Shown here piece by piece: positions 35,032 through 43,774 of a stretch of DNA of 64,000 nt. A program made the position numbers and the translations under genes. Positions within the stretch are counted from its first letter, which is position 1; each line of letters starts with the position of its first letter. Below the pieces are notes generated by a model, which was not told the origin of the DNA, did no database searches, and worked only from the letters and a program-made list of their open reading frames with translations. Origin of the DNA: Bacteroidota bacterium (lineage in GTDB: Bacteria; Bacteroidota; Bacteroidia; Chitinophagales; Chitinophagaceae). Location of the stretch: assembly GCA_023416995.1 (NCBI GenBank), contig JAEZGI010000080.1, positions 1 to 64,000 on the forward strand, read 5' to 3'.

Positions 35032-36156
35032 TTATGCGGAAATCACTTTTAATGCTGTTTTAATTTTTCCGGCCTTAAAAATCAGTTCCTGTTTTTCACG
35101 ACTGAGAATAGTAACATGCCCCATCTTTCTTCCCGGCTTTGTTTGCGCCTTACCATATAAATGAACAAACACGTTATCCATGGCCAGCACTTCGTTGAGA
35201 CCCTCATACACCGCTTCGCCTGAATGATTTTCTTCGCCCAATAGATTCACAATCGCTGCGGGCAGAATGGCTGCAGTGTTCCCCAGCGGGTAGTTCAACA
35301 TCACCCGCCATAACATATCGAATTGGGAACTGAAGTTACCTTCAATGGTGTGGTGCCCGCTGTTGTGAACCCTGGGTGCAGTTTCGTTTACAAACACATC
35401 ACCCGACTTGTCGATAAAAAGTTCCACCGCATAAATGCCTGGACTGTTAAGTCCTTTCACCACCGCAAGCGAAATGGCTTCAATACGCCATAGGGTTTGT
35501 TTAGGTATATCGGCGGGGCTGATCTGGTAGTCGAGCAGGTTCAGACGTTGATTAAAGACCATATCAACCGGGGGATACAATGCCGTCTGGCCAGCTTCAT
35601 TGATAGCAATGATCTGTGCGATCTCCTGTTGGATGTCAACCATTTTTTCCAACACGGCAGGCGCATCAAAACCCCGGTTGGTTTCGGACTGTGTTTTAAT
35701 AACCTGCACGCCCTTTCCATCATAACCGCCTTCACCTATTTTGTGCACGGCGGGCAGGAAGTCGCCATGCTGTGATAACTCTGCGCGGTTGTTAGTAACC
35801 TTGTAAGCAGCCGTTGGGATCTGGTTGGTTGAATAAAATTCTTTTTGATGAATCTTATTTTTGATGATTCGCAAAGCAGCCGGTCTTGGGAAGATTTTTA
35901 CACCTTCCTGTTCAAGTTTCTCGAGCGCCTCAACGTTTACTGACTCTATTTCGATGGTGAGCACATCCACCTTCTTTCCAAACGCATATACATCATCATA
36001 ATTCCGGATGTCACCAACAGTAAAGTGATGACATAAATGAGCCGCTGGTGCAGCCGGGTCATTTTCCATCAAATAAGTCTCTACAGGGTAGTTAGCTGCC
36101 GCCTGCAATAACATACGGCCCAGTTGCCCGCCTCCAAGAATTCCCGCTTTTACCAT
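35032..36156 (-). CDS. purK: N5-carboxyaminoimidazole ribonucleotide synthase
   Basis: An ATP-grasp enzyme that joins bicarbonate to AIR, giving N5-CAIR, the substrate of PurE. The 374 residues include the pre-ATP-grasp region GILGGGQLGRML, the ATP-grasp loop KIGEGGYDGKGVQ, the central AVELFIDKSGDVFVNETAPRVHNSGH metal-binding stretch, and GKAQTKPGRKMGHVTIL near the C-terminus. It diverges from the YkuD gene. purE lies downstream on the same strand but beyond the efflux genes. Confidence 0.96.
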   Translation of the reverse strand: MVKAGILGGGQLGRMLLQAAANYPVETYLMENDPAAPAAHLCHHFTVGDIRNYDDVYAFGKKVDVLTIEIESVNVEALEKLEQEGVKIFPRPAALRIIKNKIHQKEFYSTNQIPTAAYKVTNNRAELSQHGDFLPAVHKIGEGGYDGKGVQVIKTQSETNRGFDAPAVLEKMVDIQQEIAQIIAINEAGQTALYPPVDMVFNQRLNLLDYQISPADIPKQTLWRIEAISLAVVKGLNSPGIYAVELFIDKSGDVFVNETAPRVHNSGHHTIEGNFSSQFDMLWRVMLNYPLGNTAAILPAAIVNLLGEENHSGEAVYEGLNEVLAMDNVFVHLYGKAQTKPGRKMGHVTILSREKQELIFKAGKIKTALKVISA

Positions 36157-36390
36157 CTTATAAAGTTGAGGCGCAAATATAGAGATTGCAAAACGGAGTT
36201 GAAATTATGGTCCCTGGAATATGCTTCTTTTTAGAAATTAACATAATTATAGTGATGTGAATAACTACTACTAGGAATCGGCCGCCTGTTTGTAGTAATT
36301 TTATCGCATTACGGTTCATATTATAACCAGTTAATATTTTATTCCAATATCTCCGGTTTTTATTCGTTTAAATCATCACTACCATCGGTC

Positions 36391-37551
36391 ATGAAGGTTC
36401 TTTTTGCCATATCGTTAGCATTATTTGCCTGCTTTAATGTTGAAGCGCAGACCTCTTCTGCAAGTTTTGCATTCGTGGATTACCAGAAGTCTTTCCCCCG
36501 TATCAATGAAGCGCTTCGCCGCAAACAGGATACACTCATGAAACAATTTCGCGAAAAAGGCCTGGAATGGCCCGCGAAATACATGTATGTGCGGTCATTT
36601 AAGTACGATAGTCATCTTGAGGTTTGGGTTAAATCAGAAAAAAACGAACCATATAAATTGTTCAAAAACTACCGGGTTTGTGCCCTTGCGGGTACATTGG
36701 GTCCCAAACGCATGCGTGGCGATTACCAGGTGCCCGAAGGTTTTTATTACATCAATGAATTTAAGCCAAACAGCATGTATCACCTGGCGCTGGGGCTCAA
36801 CTATCCAAACGCCTCTGACCGGATGCTGAGTGATTCCCTGGCACCGGGTGGTGATATTTATATACACGGCAGTTGTGTTACCACAGGCTGTATCCCTATC
36901 ATGGATTCACAGATCGAAGAATTATATATCCTTGCAACCTGGGCCAAAAGCCAGGGCCAGGATTTCATCCCGGTGCATGTTTTCCCAATCAGTTTTAATA
37001 ATCAACGGAGTGCCACCTACCTCGCTAAATATCTCAAGGATTTCCCTGAGTACGGCCCAATGGTGGCGCAGTTCCGTCATGCCTACGATTATTTTGATAA
37101 GAAAAAGCAGCTCCCACTTATAATGGTTGACGACAAGGGCCGCTATGTGATAGAAGGGGAGATACCCAAAGAGGTTAAACCCGAACCGAAAAAGAGGGTG
37201 GAAAAGATCCGCAAGGTCTTTGATGAAGATGCAATACCTAAACTCGTTGATAAGTTGCCCGTGTATCCCGGGGGCAATGAGAAGTTCCAGGCATTTATTG
37301 AAACAACCAGCGCAGCAATGAGTAAATATCTGCTGGAGGGCCAGGATCGTACCTATATCATGATTGAATTTATCATTGATAAAGATGGTAAACCCGGTTA
37401 TGCACGAGTATTAAAAGGCGGTAACGAAGACTTAAATGATAAGCTGGAGGATGCTTTCGATAAGATGCCTGATTGGACACCTGCCGTTCGTCTCGAGAAA
37501 AATGTTCCGATGAAAGTTAAACAGTCGCTGGTAGTGGAAAAGAAAAAGTAA
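36391..37551 (+). CDS. L,D-transpeptidase (YkuD) fused to a TonB C-terminal-like domain
   Basis: A 386-residue exported protein with a signal peptide ending near NVEAQ. Residues about 50-220 form a YafK-like YkuD domain, with His159 and catalytic Cys167 in HGSCVTTGCIP. Such enzymes make L,D-crosslinks in peptidoglycan, anchor proteins to it or cut such links. A charged linker (about 255-285) leads to a C-terminal domain (about 290-385) with PVYPGGNEKF, IEFIIDKDGKPGYARVLKGG and MPDWTPAV, the pattern of the Bacteroidota TonB_C module. There is no TonB membrane anchor, so this is not an energy transducer in the usual sense. Confidence 0.82.
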   Translation: MKVLFAISLALFACFNVEAQTSSASFAFVDYQKSFPRINEALRRKQDTLMKQFREKGLEWPAKYMYVRSFKYDSHLEVWVKSEKNEPYKLFKNYRVCALAGTLGPKRMRGDYQVPEGFYYINEFKPNSMYHLALGLNYPNASDRMLSDSLAPGGDIYIHGSCVTTGCIPIMDSQIEELYILATWAKSQGQDFIPVHVFPISFNNQRSATYLAKYLKDFPEYGPMVAQFRHAYDYFDKKKQLPLIMVDDKGRYVIEGEIPKEVKPEPKKRVEKIRKVFDEDAIPKLVDKLPVYPGGNEKFQAFIETTSAAMSKYLLEGQDRTYIMIEFIIDKDGKPGYARVLKGGNEDLNDKLEDAFDKMPDWTPAVRLEKNVPMKVKQSLVVEKKK

Positions 37552-37569
37552 CGCCCGATGAAACGGGCG
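37552..37569 (-). terminator. Hairpin between the YkuD gene and the small membrane-protein gene
   Basis: A six-base-pair GC stem CGCCCG/CGGGCG with a six-base loop directly after the YkuD stop. On the minus strand it is followed by a T-rich stretch, so it more likely terminates the small minus-strand gene. Confidence 0.4.
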
Positions 37570-37575
37570 CTAAAC

Positions 37576-37731
37576 TTAAATGATATCCATTGCTTTTACA
37601 AAAAAGGTGGTCATGAAAGGCAGGATCATTGTCAGGTACTCCCAACCGGTGAAGATTGCGAATAACAATGCAGCTGTTGAAACGAAAAATCCTATCCAGT
37701 AAATTCCTTTGTTCTTATTTGTAGTAGTCAT
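37576..37731 (-). CDS. Small 51-residue membrane protein of unknown function
   Basis: Minus-strand frame from an ATG at 37731 to a TAA at 37576-37578. It starts MTTTNKNKGIYWIGFF and has a basic N-terminus, one clear hydrophobic segment (about residues 10-28) and a second, weaker one (about 31-46, with ILPFMTTFF), then ends in MDII. This is a credible one- or two-helix membrane protein with consistent codon use, and a hairpin follows its stop. No family is recognised. It fills what would otherwise be a 384-base gap; the remaining 204 bases to malQ show nothing beyond a possible promoter. Confidence 0.6.
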   Translation of the reverse strand: MTTTNKNKGIYWIGFFVSTAALLFAIFTGWEYLTMILPFMTTFFVKAMDII

Positions 37732-37935
37732 TTAAATCCGTTTTCGCAAAAATAGGGTGAAAGGCGCACAATTCACAGCAAGCTTTAAATTTTTACCCGG
37801 GAACATAACTTCTGTTTCTTTACCTCAGCTACCTGTATAATACCGTCCGTACACTGCGAGCTGCATAAGGGCCCGTTCTTTGCTTCAATACGGGGAATAA
37901 TAAATATTTTCGCGCCACCTAAAGATCGTACTGGG

Positions 37936-40626
37936 ATGAAAATTCAATTTTTTCTACGTTTTCACACGCACCCCGGCCAAAAGTTGTCCATTGTGGGAGA
38001 TATACCGCAGCTGGGTTCAGGCAACCAGGCCGAGGCTTTCGATATGCATTATTTGAACAGTGAATACTGGTATGGTAGCATAGAAGTAGATCCTGCGATT
38101 GTATCTAAAATTCATTACAATTATCTGCTCACTAATGCCGACGGTTTCCAGGTAATGGAATGGGGTAACGACAAAAAGATCGACACCGGAAAACCCGGAC
38201 TGGAAATTATCAACTGTCATGACACCTGGAATCATGCTGGCGAATACGAAAATGTTTTTTATGCCGATCCTTTCCAAAAGGTATTGCTGAAGAAACCAGA
38301 ACCCAAATCGAAACCCAAACCGGTTAAATCGTTTACACATATATTCCGGATCAAGGCACCACTTCTCGGGAAAAATGAAGTGCCTTGTATGGTAGGAAGT
38401 GACGCTGCCCTGGGAAGCTGGAAAACATCAGCGCCCGTAATCATGCATCCCGAAGGAAACTGGTGGAGCTGCAAAGTGAAATTGCCGAACGAAGCATTTT
38501 ATATCACTTATAAATACGGAATTTATAATACCCGTGATAAGCAATTTGTCCGATTTGAAGACGGTACCGGCCGAACATTACAGGGCGATGGTGATGCGGC
38601 AAAGCTTACAGTTTGCCACGATGGTTTTATATACCTGCCCAACAATACCTGGAAAGGTGCCGGGGTAGCAATACCGGTATTTAGTTTACGAAGCCGCAAT
38701 TCGTTTGGAGTAGGTGAGTTTACCGACCTGCGTTTACTGGCAGACTGGGCAAAAAAAACCGGGATGAAGCTGATTCAGATCCTGCCCATCAATGATACCA
38801 CGGCAACACATGGCTGGCAGGACACATATCCTTATGCTGCTATCTCAGCTTTTGCTCTGCATCCTATTTATATTAATCTTTTTGAAGTGGCCGGCAAAGA
38901 ACTGGAACACCTGCTGAAGCCCTTAAAGAAAAAACAAAAAGAGCTGAATGAATTAAAGGAACTTGATTATGCTGAGGTAATCAAAATCAAGTTCGCAGTG
39001 TTGCAACAGCTGTATTATGCGCGTAAAAATGAACTGCATAATGATCCGGACTTCCAGTTGTTTTTTGAAACTAATAAACACTGGCTGGTTCCTTATGCAG
39101 CATTCTGTTATCTCCGCGATCGTAATGGCACTTCCGATTTCAGCAAATGGAAATTGTACAGTCGTTATGACAAGGATGCAATTGAAAAATATGTTTCCCG
39201 CAAAGCGAGACATTATGATAAGGTAGCGATCCATTATTTTATTCAATACCATCTGCATCTGCAGTTGAAGGCGGCTGCCGATTATGTGCACCGCCAGGGT
39301 GTGATTTTAAAAGGAGATATTGCCATCGGGGTTTACCGGTACGGTTGTGATGCATGGATGGATCCGGAATTGTATCATGTCGAGATGCAGGCTGGTGCAC
39401 CGCCTGACGCCTTCGCCCTTAAAGGACAAAACTGGGGTTTCCCGACATACAACTGGGAAAAGATGGCTGAAAACCATTTTGACTGGTGGAAGAAACGTTT
39501 CCTGCAAATGAGTGAATACTTTGATGCTTTCCGAATTGATCACATACTCGGTTTTTTCCGGATATGGAGTATTCCGGTGGATTCAGTGGAAGGTATCATG
39601 GGTCGCTTTATTCCGGCTATCCCCGTGCACATCAACGAATTTGCAGAAAGGGGTATCTGGTTCAATGCCCGCAAATATACAAAACCCTTTATCAACGATG
39701 CTGTATTGTGGGAACTCTTTGGGCCAAACACGCCGAAATTCAAATCCTTTCTGGTGGCTAACGCAGATGGAACTTATGAGCTGGATGAAAAATTTGCCAC
39801 ACAGCGCCAGGTAGAGGAACATTTTTCAGGACGCCAGTTGACCGATGATGATGTAAACATCAGGCAAGGATTGTTCGATCTTATTTCAAACATTATACTG
39901 TTCGAGGAACCCGGAAGCAATGGCGAAAAATTTCATTTCCGGTTTGGAATGGAAACAACTGCTTCTTTCCGTCACCTCGAATGGAACACAGGTCAGCAGT
40001 TGAGAGCGCTGTACATTAATTATTTCTTCGAACGACAGGACCATTTCTGGATGCAGCAGGCTATGCAGAAACTGCCTGCGTTAAAACGGGCTACCAATAT
40101 GCTGATCTGTGGAGAGGACCTTGGACTGGTTCCTCATTCTGTTCCGGAAGTTATGCGTCAGTTGGGCATACTTAGTCTTGAAATTCAGCGCATGCCCAAG
40201 GATATGTCCAAAGAATTTTTTCATCCGGGCGATGCACCATATCTCTCTGTAGTTACACCATCTACACATGATATGAGTACCATCAGGGGTTGGTGGGAAG
40301 AAGACAGGGAACGCACCCAGCGATTTTATAACTTTGAATTAGGTCAGTGGGGCGATGCGCCCTATTTCTGTGAGCCATGGGTCAACCGGAGCATTCTGTT
40401 GCAGCACTTATATTCACCTGCTATTTGGTGCATTTGCCAACTACAGGACATACTTGGAATAAGTGAAGCATTACGCAGGGAGGATCCCCACGCAGAAAGA
40501 ATCAACATCCCGGCTGTTCCAAGACATTACTGGAACTACCGGATGCATTTAACACTTGAACAATTATTGAAAGAAGCTGATTTCAATGATGAACTAGCCG
40601 GTTATATACAGGCAAGTGGTCGTTGA
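37936..40626 (+). CDS. malQ: 4-alpha-glucanotransferase (GH77) with two N-terminal CBM20 domains
   Basis: An amylomaltase/disproportionating enzyme that transfers maltodextrin segments between glucans in the cytoplasm (no signal peptide). The 896 residues begin with two starch-binding CBM20 modules (about 1-115 and 130-235, with NTWKGAG just after), as in plant DPE2-type enzymes, followed by the GH77 barrel. Catalytic residues are the nucleophile Asp535 in FDAFRIDH, the acid/base Glu727 in CGEDLG and Asp779 in STHDMST. The core carries a long helical insertion near residues 330-350. Its stop overlaps a possible TTG start of the next gene. Confidence 0.94.
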   Translation: MKIQFFLRFHTHPGQKLSIVGDIPQLGSGNQAEAFDMHYLNSEYWYGSIEVDPAIVSKIHYNYLLTNADGFQVMEWGNDKKIDTGKPGLEIINCHDTWNHAGEYENVFYADPFQKVLLKKPEPKSKPKPVKSFTHIFRIKAPLLGKNEVPCMVGSDAALGSWKTSAPVIMHPEGNWWSCKVKLPNEAFYITYKYGIYNTRDKQFVRFEDGTGRTLQGDGDAAKLTVCHDGFIYLPNNTWKGAGVAIPVFSLRSRNSFGVGEFTDLRLLADWAKKTGMKLIQILPINDTTATHGWQDTYPYAAISAFALHPIYINLFEVAGKELEHLLKPLKKKQKELNELKELDYAEVIKIKFAVLQQLYYARKNELHNDPDFQLFFETNKHWLVPYAAFCYLRDRNGTSDFSKWKLYSRYDKDAIEKYVSRKARHYDKVAIHYFIQYHLHLQLKAAADYVHRQGVILKGDIAIGVYRYGCDAWMDPELYHVEMQAGAPPDAFALKGQNWGFPTYNWEKMAENHFDWWKKRFLQMSEYFDAFRIDHILGFFRIWSIPVDSVEGIMGRFIPAIPVHINEFAERGIWFNARKYTKPFINDAVLWELFGPNTPKFKSFLVANADGTYELDEKFATQRQVEEHFSGRQLTDDDVNIRQGLFDLISNIILFEEPGSNGEKFHFRFGMETTASFRHLEWNTGQQLRALYINYFFERQDHFWMQQAMQKLPALKRATNMLICGEDLGLVPHSVPEVMRQLGILSLEIQRMPKDMSKEFFHPGDAPYLSVVTPSTHDMSTIRGWWEEDRERTQRFYNFELGQWGDAPYFCEPWVNRSILLQHLYSPAIWCICQLQDILGISEALRREDPHAERINIPAVPRHYWNYRMHLTLEQLLKEADFNDELAGYIQASGR

Positions 40627-40646
40627 CGGAAGCACATTCACCAACA

Positions 40647-41666
40647 ATGAAATCAAACCATTACGTATTTAACCTGCCCTTTGAATATCCCTTTACGATT
40701 TCAAGTGGAACGAAAACACATCAGCCCACTTTTGTTGTCCGCCTGGAACATATGGGGCGGGAGGGATACGGAGAAGCTCCGGCCATCACCTATTATAATC
40801 TGCCAATTGAAAAGATAGCAGCTGATTATGAAGCCCGTAAACTGATGATTGAAAAATTCGCCTTTACCACACCCGAAAGGTATTGGCACTATCTTCATCA
40901 TCTTTTTCCTAAAAATAATTTTCTTGTTTGCGCGCTTGACATCGCTGCCTGGGATATGTATGCGAAGTTTTCAGGTAAACCGCTTTATGAGATCTGGGGG
41001 CTCGATCCCGCAAAAAGTCCGCTGACAGATTATACTATCGGCATTGACTCCATTGATAAAATGGTGGCTAAGATGCAACGCCGGCCATGGCCGATCTACA
41101 AAGTTAAATTGGGTACACCTGATGATATTGCAATTGTGAAGGCTTTGCGCGAACACACCGATGCAAAGCTGCGGGTTGATGCAAATGCAGGTTGGACCCT
41201 CGATGAAGCACGGGAAAAAATTCCCGCTTTAAAAGAACTGGACGTTGAGTTCATTGAGCAGCCCCTGCATAAAGATGATTGGGAAGGCATGAAGAAGTTG
41301 TATGCAGAATCTGTGCTGCCATTGATCGCCGATGAATCCTGTGTTATTGAAAGTGATGTTGAGCGGTGTCGCGGGCATTTTCACGGAATCAATATCAAGC
41401 TTACGAAATGCAGTGGAATCACGCCTGCTTTTCGTATGATTGAACAGGCGCGATCCTTTGATATGAAGGTTATGATTGGTTGCATGAATGAAAGTACCAT
41501 TGGTTCTGCTGCTATTGGTCATCTTGCTCCATTGGTTGATTATATCGATATGGATGGTACACTTTTACTTTCAGAAGACATTGCTACCGGGCTCAATATA
41601 GAAAATGGCAGGGTGCAACTGTCAGGCGGCCCGGGTCTCGGCATTGAGTTTACAGGGCTGAAATAA
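40647..41666 (+). CDS. Dipeptide epimerase (L-Ala-D/L-Glu epimerase type), enolase superfamily
   Basis: Epimerises the alpha carbon of a dipeptide, classically L-Ala-D-Glu from recycled peptidoglycan. The 339 residues from the ATG at 40647 show the enolase-superfamily order: capping domain, the catalytic lysine pair YKVKLG, metal ligands in VDANAGW, EFIEQPL and IADESC, and the second lysine in NIKLTKCSG, ending with DMDGTLLL. A TTG at 40623 overlapping the malQ stop (TTGA) is the alternative start. Substrate within the dipeptide family is inferred. Confidence 0.88.
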   Translation: MKSNHYVFNLPFEYPFTISSGTKTHQPTFVVRLEHMGREGYGEAPAITYYNLPIEKIAADYEARKLMIEKFAFTTPERYWHYLHHLFPKNNFLVCALDIAAWDMYAKFSGKPLYEIWGLDPAKSPLTDYTIGIDSIDKMVAKMQRRPWPIYKVKLGTPDDIAIVKALREHTDAKLRVDANAGWTLDEAREKIPALKELDVEFIEQPLHKDDWEGMKKLYAESVLPLIADESCVIESDVERCRGHFHGINIKLTKCSGITPAFRMIEQARSFDMKVMIGCMNESTIGSAAIGHLAPLVDYIDMDGTLLLSEDIATGLNIENGRVQLSGGPGLGIEFTGLK

Positions 41667-41678
41667 TTTTTTTACAAC

Positions 41679-43013
41679 ATGCGCCAGGAAGCGTCCCGCA
41701 CTTTGAAGCTCGCTTTCCCCATAATTATCGGGGAACTTGCACAAATGGCCTTACATATTATCGATGCCGCAATGGTTGGCGCCATCAGCTATAAACAGTT
41801 AGCGGCGGCTGCGCTTGTGGTGAATGCCATGAACATACCGTTTGTGCTGGGTATTGGAATGACGATCTCCGTCTCTCAAATGGTATCACTGGCGCATGGG
41901 CGCAATGATCCTGCCCGCGTGTCGCATTATTTCTTCAATGGTTTCTGGTTGTGTGCAGCTACTGCAATTATGATTTCTATGTCCCTTGTTTTTGGCCGCA
42001 ATGTGCTTTATCACCTGGGGCAGGACGCCGATGTTGTGGAACTTGCTTTGCCATTTTTGAAACTGATGGGCATCTCGATTATACCGATGTTGCTCTTCAT
42101 GACACTTAAACAATTCGCAGATGGTTTGCAGTATACCCGAACCGCTATGATCCTTTCACTGGCAGGCATGCCCCTTAACATTTTACTCAACTGGTTATTG
42201 ATTTATGGCAACTGGGGTTTCCCGAGACTTGAATTGGTTGGTGCCGGCTGGGCTACACTCATTACCCGTACGCTGATGTTTGTGGTATTGGGATTTGTGA
42301 TACTGAACCATTCGGTTTTCAAAACTTATATCGGAGATCGTGCTGTGCAATGGCGCTTCAGGTTAAAAACGATCCGCGAATTGTTACATATTGGTGTTCC
42401 AAGCAGTTTACAGATTGGTATGGAGGCCGGGGCCTTTGCTGTGTCTGGTTTGATAATCGGCACCATCGGCGCGGTGGCACAGGCTTCGCACCAGATAGCG
42501 TTAAGCTGTGCGTCGTTTACCTTTATGGTGTCGATGGGATTGGCCCAGGCAGCATCGATAAGAGTGAGCAATTCATTTGGATCCGGTAACTGGCCAAAGA
42601 TATCGGTGATCGGAAAAAGCACTTTGTTAACTGCACTCATCTATGGCATCTTTTGCGCAACAGTGTTTACCATATTCAGATACCAGCTGCCAATGCTGTT
42701 TAATAAAAATGAATTGGTACTGGAGATGTCTGCCATGTTGTTATTGTTTGCCGCCATTTTCCAGATATCAGACAGTACACAGGCCATAGGAGCCGGCTTG
42801 CTTCGTGGAATCAAAGACGTTAGAGTGCCAACAATTCTTATTGGTATAGCTTATTGGGTGGTAGGATTACCTGTTGGGTACCTGCTGGCTTTCAAATTTA
42901 ATTTTGGACCGGCTGGTATATGGCTTGGGCTGATCATAGGTCTTACGCTCACCTCATTATTTTTGTTATGGAGGTTTTTGAAGATCACGCGAAAAAATGT
43001 AGCGGTGGCATGA
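41679..43013 (+). CDS. MATE-family multidrug efflux transporter
   Basis: A 444-residue inner-membrane transporter with 12 predicted helices in two similar halves, exchanging cations for drugs or metabolites. Visible family features are FPIIIGELAQMALHIIDAAMVG in the first helix, GMPLNILLNWLLIYG after the sixth and SLQIGMEAGAFAVSG at the start of the second half. It begins 12 bases after the epimerase gene and may be co-transcribed. NorM-like, substrate unknown. Confidence 0.92.
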   Translation: MRQEASRTLKLAFPIIIGELAQMALHIIDAAMVGAISYKQLAAAALVVNAMNIPFVLGIGMTISVSQMVSLAHGRNDPARVSHYFFNGFWLCAATAIMISMSLVFGRNVLYHLGQDADVVELALPFLKLMGISIIPMLLFMTLKQFADGLQYTRTAMILSLAGMPLNILLNWLLIYGNWGFPRLELVGAGWATLITRTLMFVVLGFVILNHSVFKTYIGDRAVQWRFRLKTIRELLHIGVPSSLQIGMEAGAFAVSGLIIGTIGAVAQASHQIALSCASFTFMVSMGLAQAASIRVSNSFGSGNWPKISVIGKSTLLTALIYGIFCATVFTIFRYQLPMLFNKNELVLEMSAMLLLFAAIFQISDSTQAIGAGLLRGIKDVRVPTILIGIAYWVVGLPVGYLLAFKFNFGPAGIWLGLIIGLTLTSLFLLWRFLKITRKNVAVA

Positions 43014-43048
43014 TTTTTTGAAAGGGTCATGCAAATAACATTGTGAAA

Positions 43049-43723
43049 ATGAAAAAAGTAAGTTTGATGCTGCTATGCGCAGCAGTTGGGTTAACAGCGT
43101 CCGCTCAGAAGATTGTTACCTTCGGGCACACCGCAGGTATTGGGAACAGCTGGCTCAGTAATGGTGACAAACTCGCGCCAGGTTTTGATGAAGCAAAAAT
43201 GCATATCGCTTACAGTCTCGGTTTCCGTATGGTGAAAAGCATTCATCCAAATTGGGGTATCAGCTCTGATCTTAATTTCTCTTCGCAGGGTGGTACCTAT
43301 GGTGCGGACAATGATGCAAAAATGGTTTTCCGTGCTAATTATCTGCGTCATTCATTGCAGGGCGTTTACTTCTTTGGCGATCGTGGCAATCGTGTACGAC
43401 CAAAGATCAGTGTGGGTCCTTCTATTGCGATCTATGCAGGCGGTAAAACAAAACTTAAAGACGGGTCGAATGAATCCGTTGCCGATTTCCGTTCAAAAAA
43501 TCTTTACAAAACCTGGGATTTTGGTCTAACAGGCGCTGCGGGTGTTCACATCCGGGTTAAGGAAGATGTTTGGTTAAGTGCAGAAGGTGCATATTACCAC
43601 GGTCTCACGAATGCGAATGATCTTAGCGATGTAAAACTGCACCACAGGGGTCTTGCGTTTAACCTGGGCCTGCTGATGAGTCCTGATTATTCCAAAATGA
43701 AAATGCACATGAATAAAAAATAA
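43049..43723 (+). CDS. Outer-membrane beta-barrel protein (PorT/OMP_b-brl-like)
   Basis: A 224-residue secreted protein from the ATG at 43049, with a signal peptide ending TASAQ. The rest alternates strands with aromatic ends (YSLGFRMVKSIH, GISSDLNFSSQGGTYG, LGLLMSP), as in an eight-strand barrel. It fits the outer-membrane beta-barrel families common in Bacteroidota. Its function is unknown. It lies 35 bases after the MATE gene and has a strong terminator downstream. Confidence 0.8.
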   Translation: MKKVSLMLLCAAVGLTASAQKIVTFGHTAGIGNSWLSNGDKLAPGFDEAKMHIAYSLGFRMVKSIHPNWGISSDLNFSSQGGTYGADNDAKMVFRANYLRHSLQGVYFFGDRGNRVRPKISVGPSIAIYAGGKTKLKDGSNESVADFRSKNLYKTWDFGLTGAAGVHIRVKEDVWLSAEGAYYHGLTNANDLSDVKLHHRGLAFNLGLLMSPDYSKMKMHMNKK

Positions 43724-43747
43724 GCTGACACAAAACCATAAGAAGAA

Positions 43748-43773
43748 AGCACCGCTATTGCGGTGTTTTTTTT
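43748..43773 (+). terminator. Terminator of the MATE/beta-barrel unit
   Basis: Perfect stem CACCGC/GCGGTG with a four-base loop and eight T, 26 bases after the stop and just before the convergent reductase gene. Confidence 0.85.
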
Positions 43774-43774
43774 G

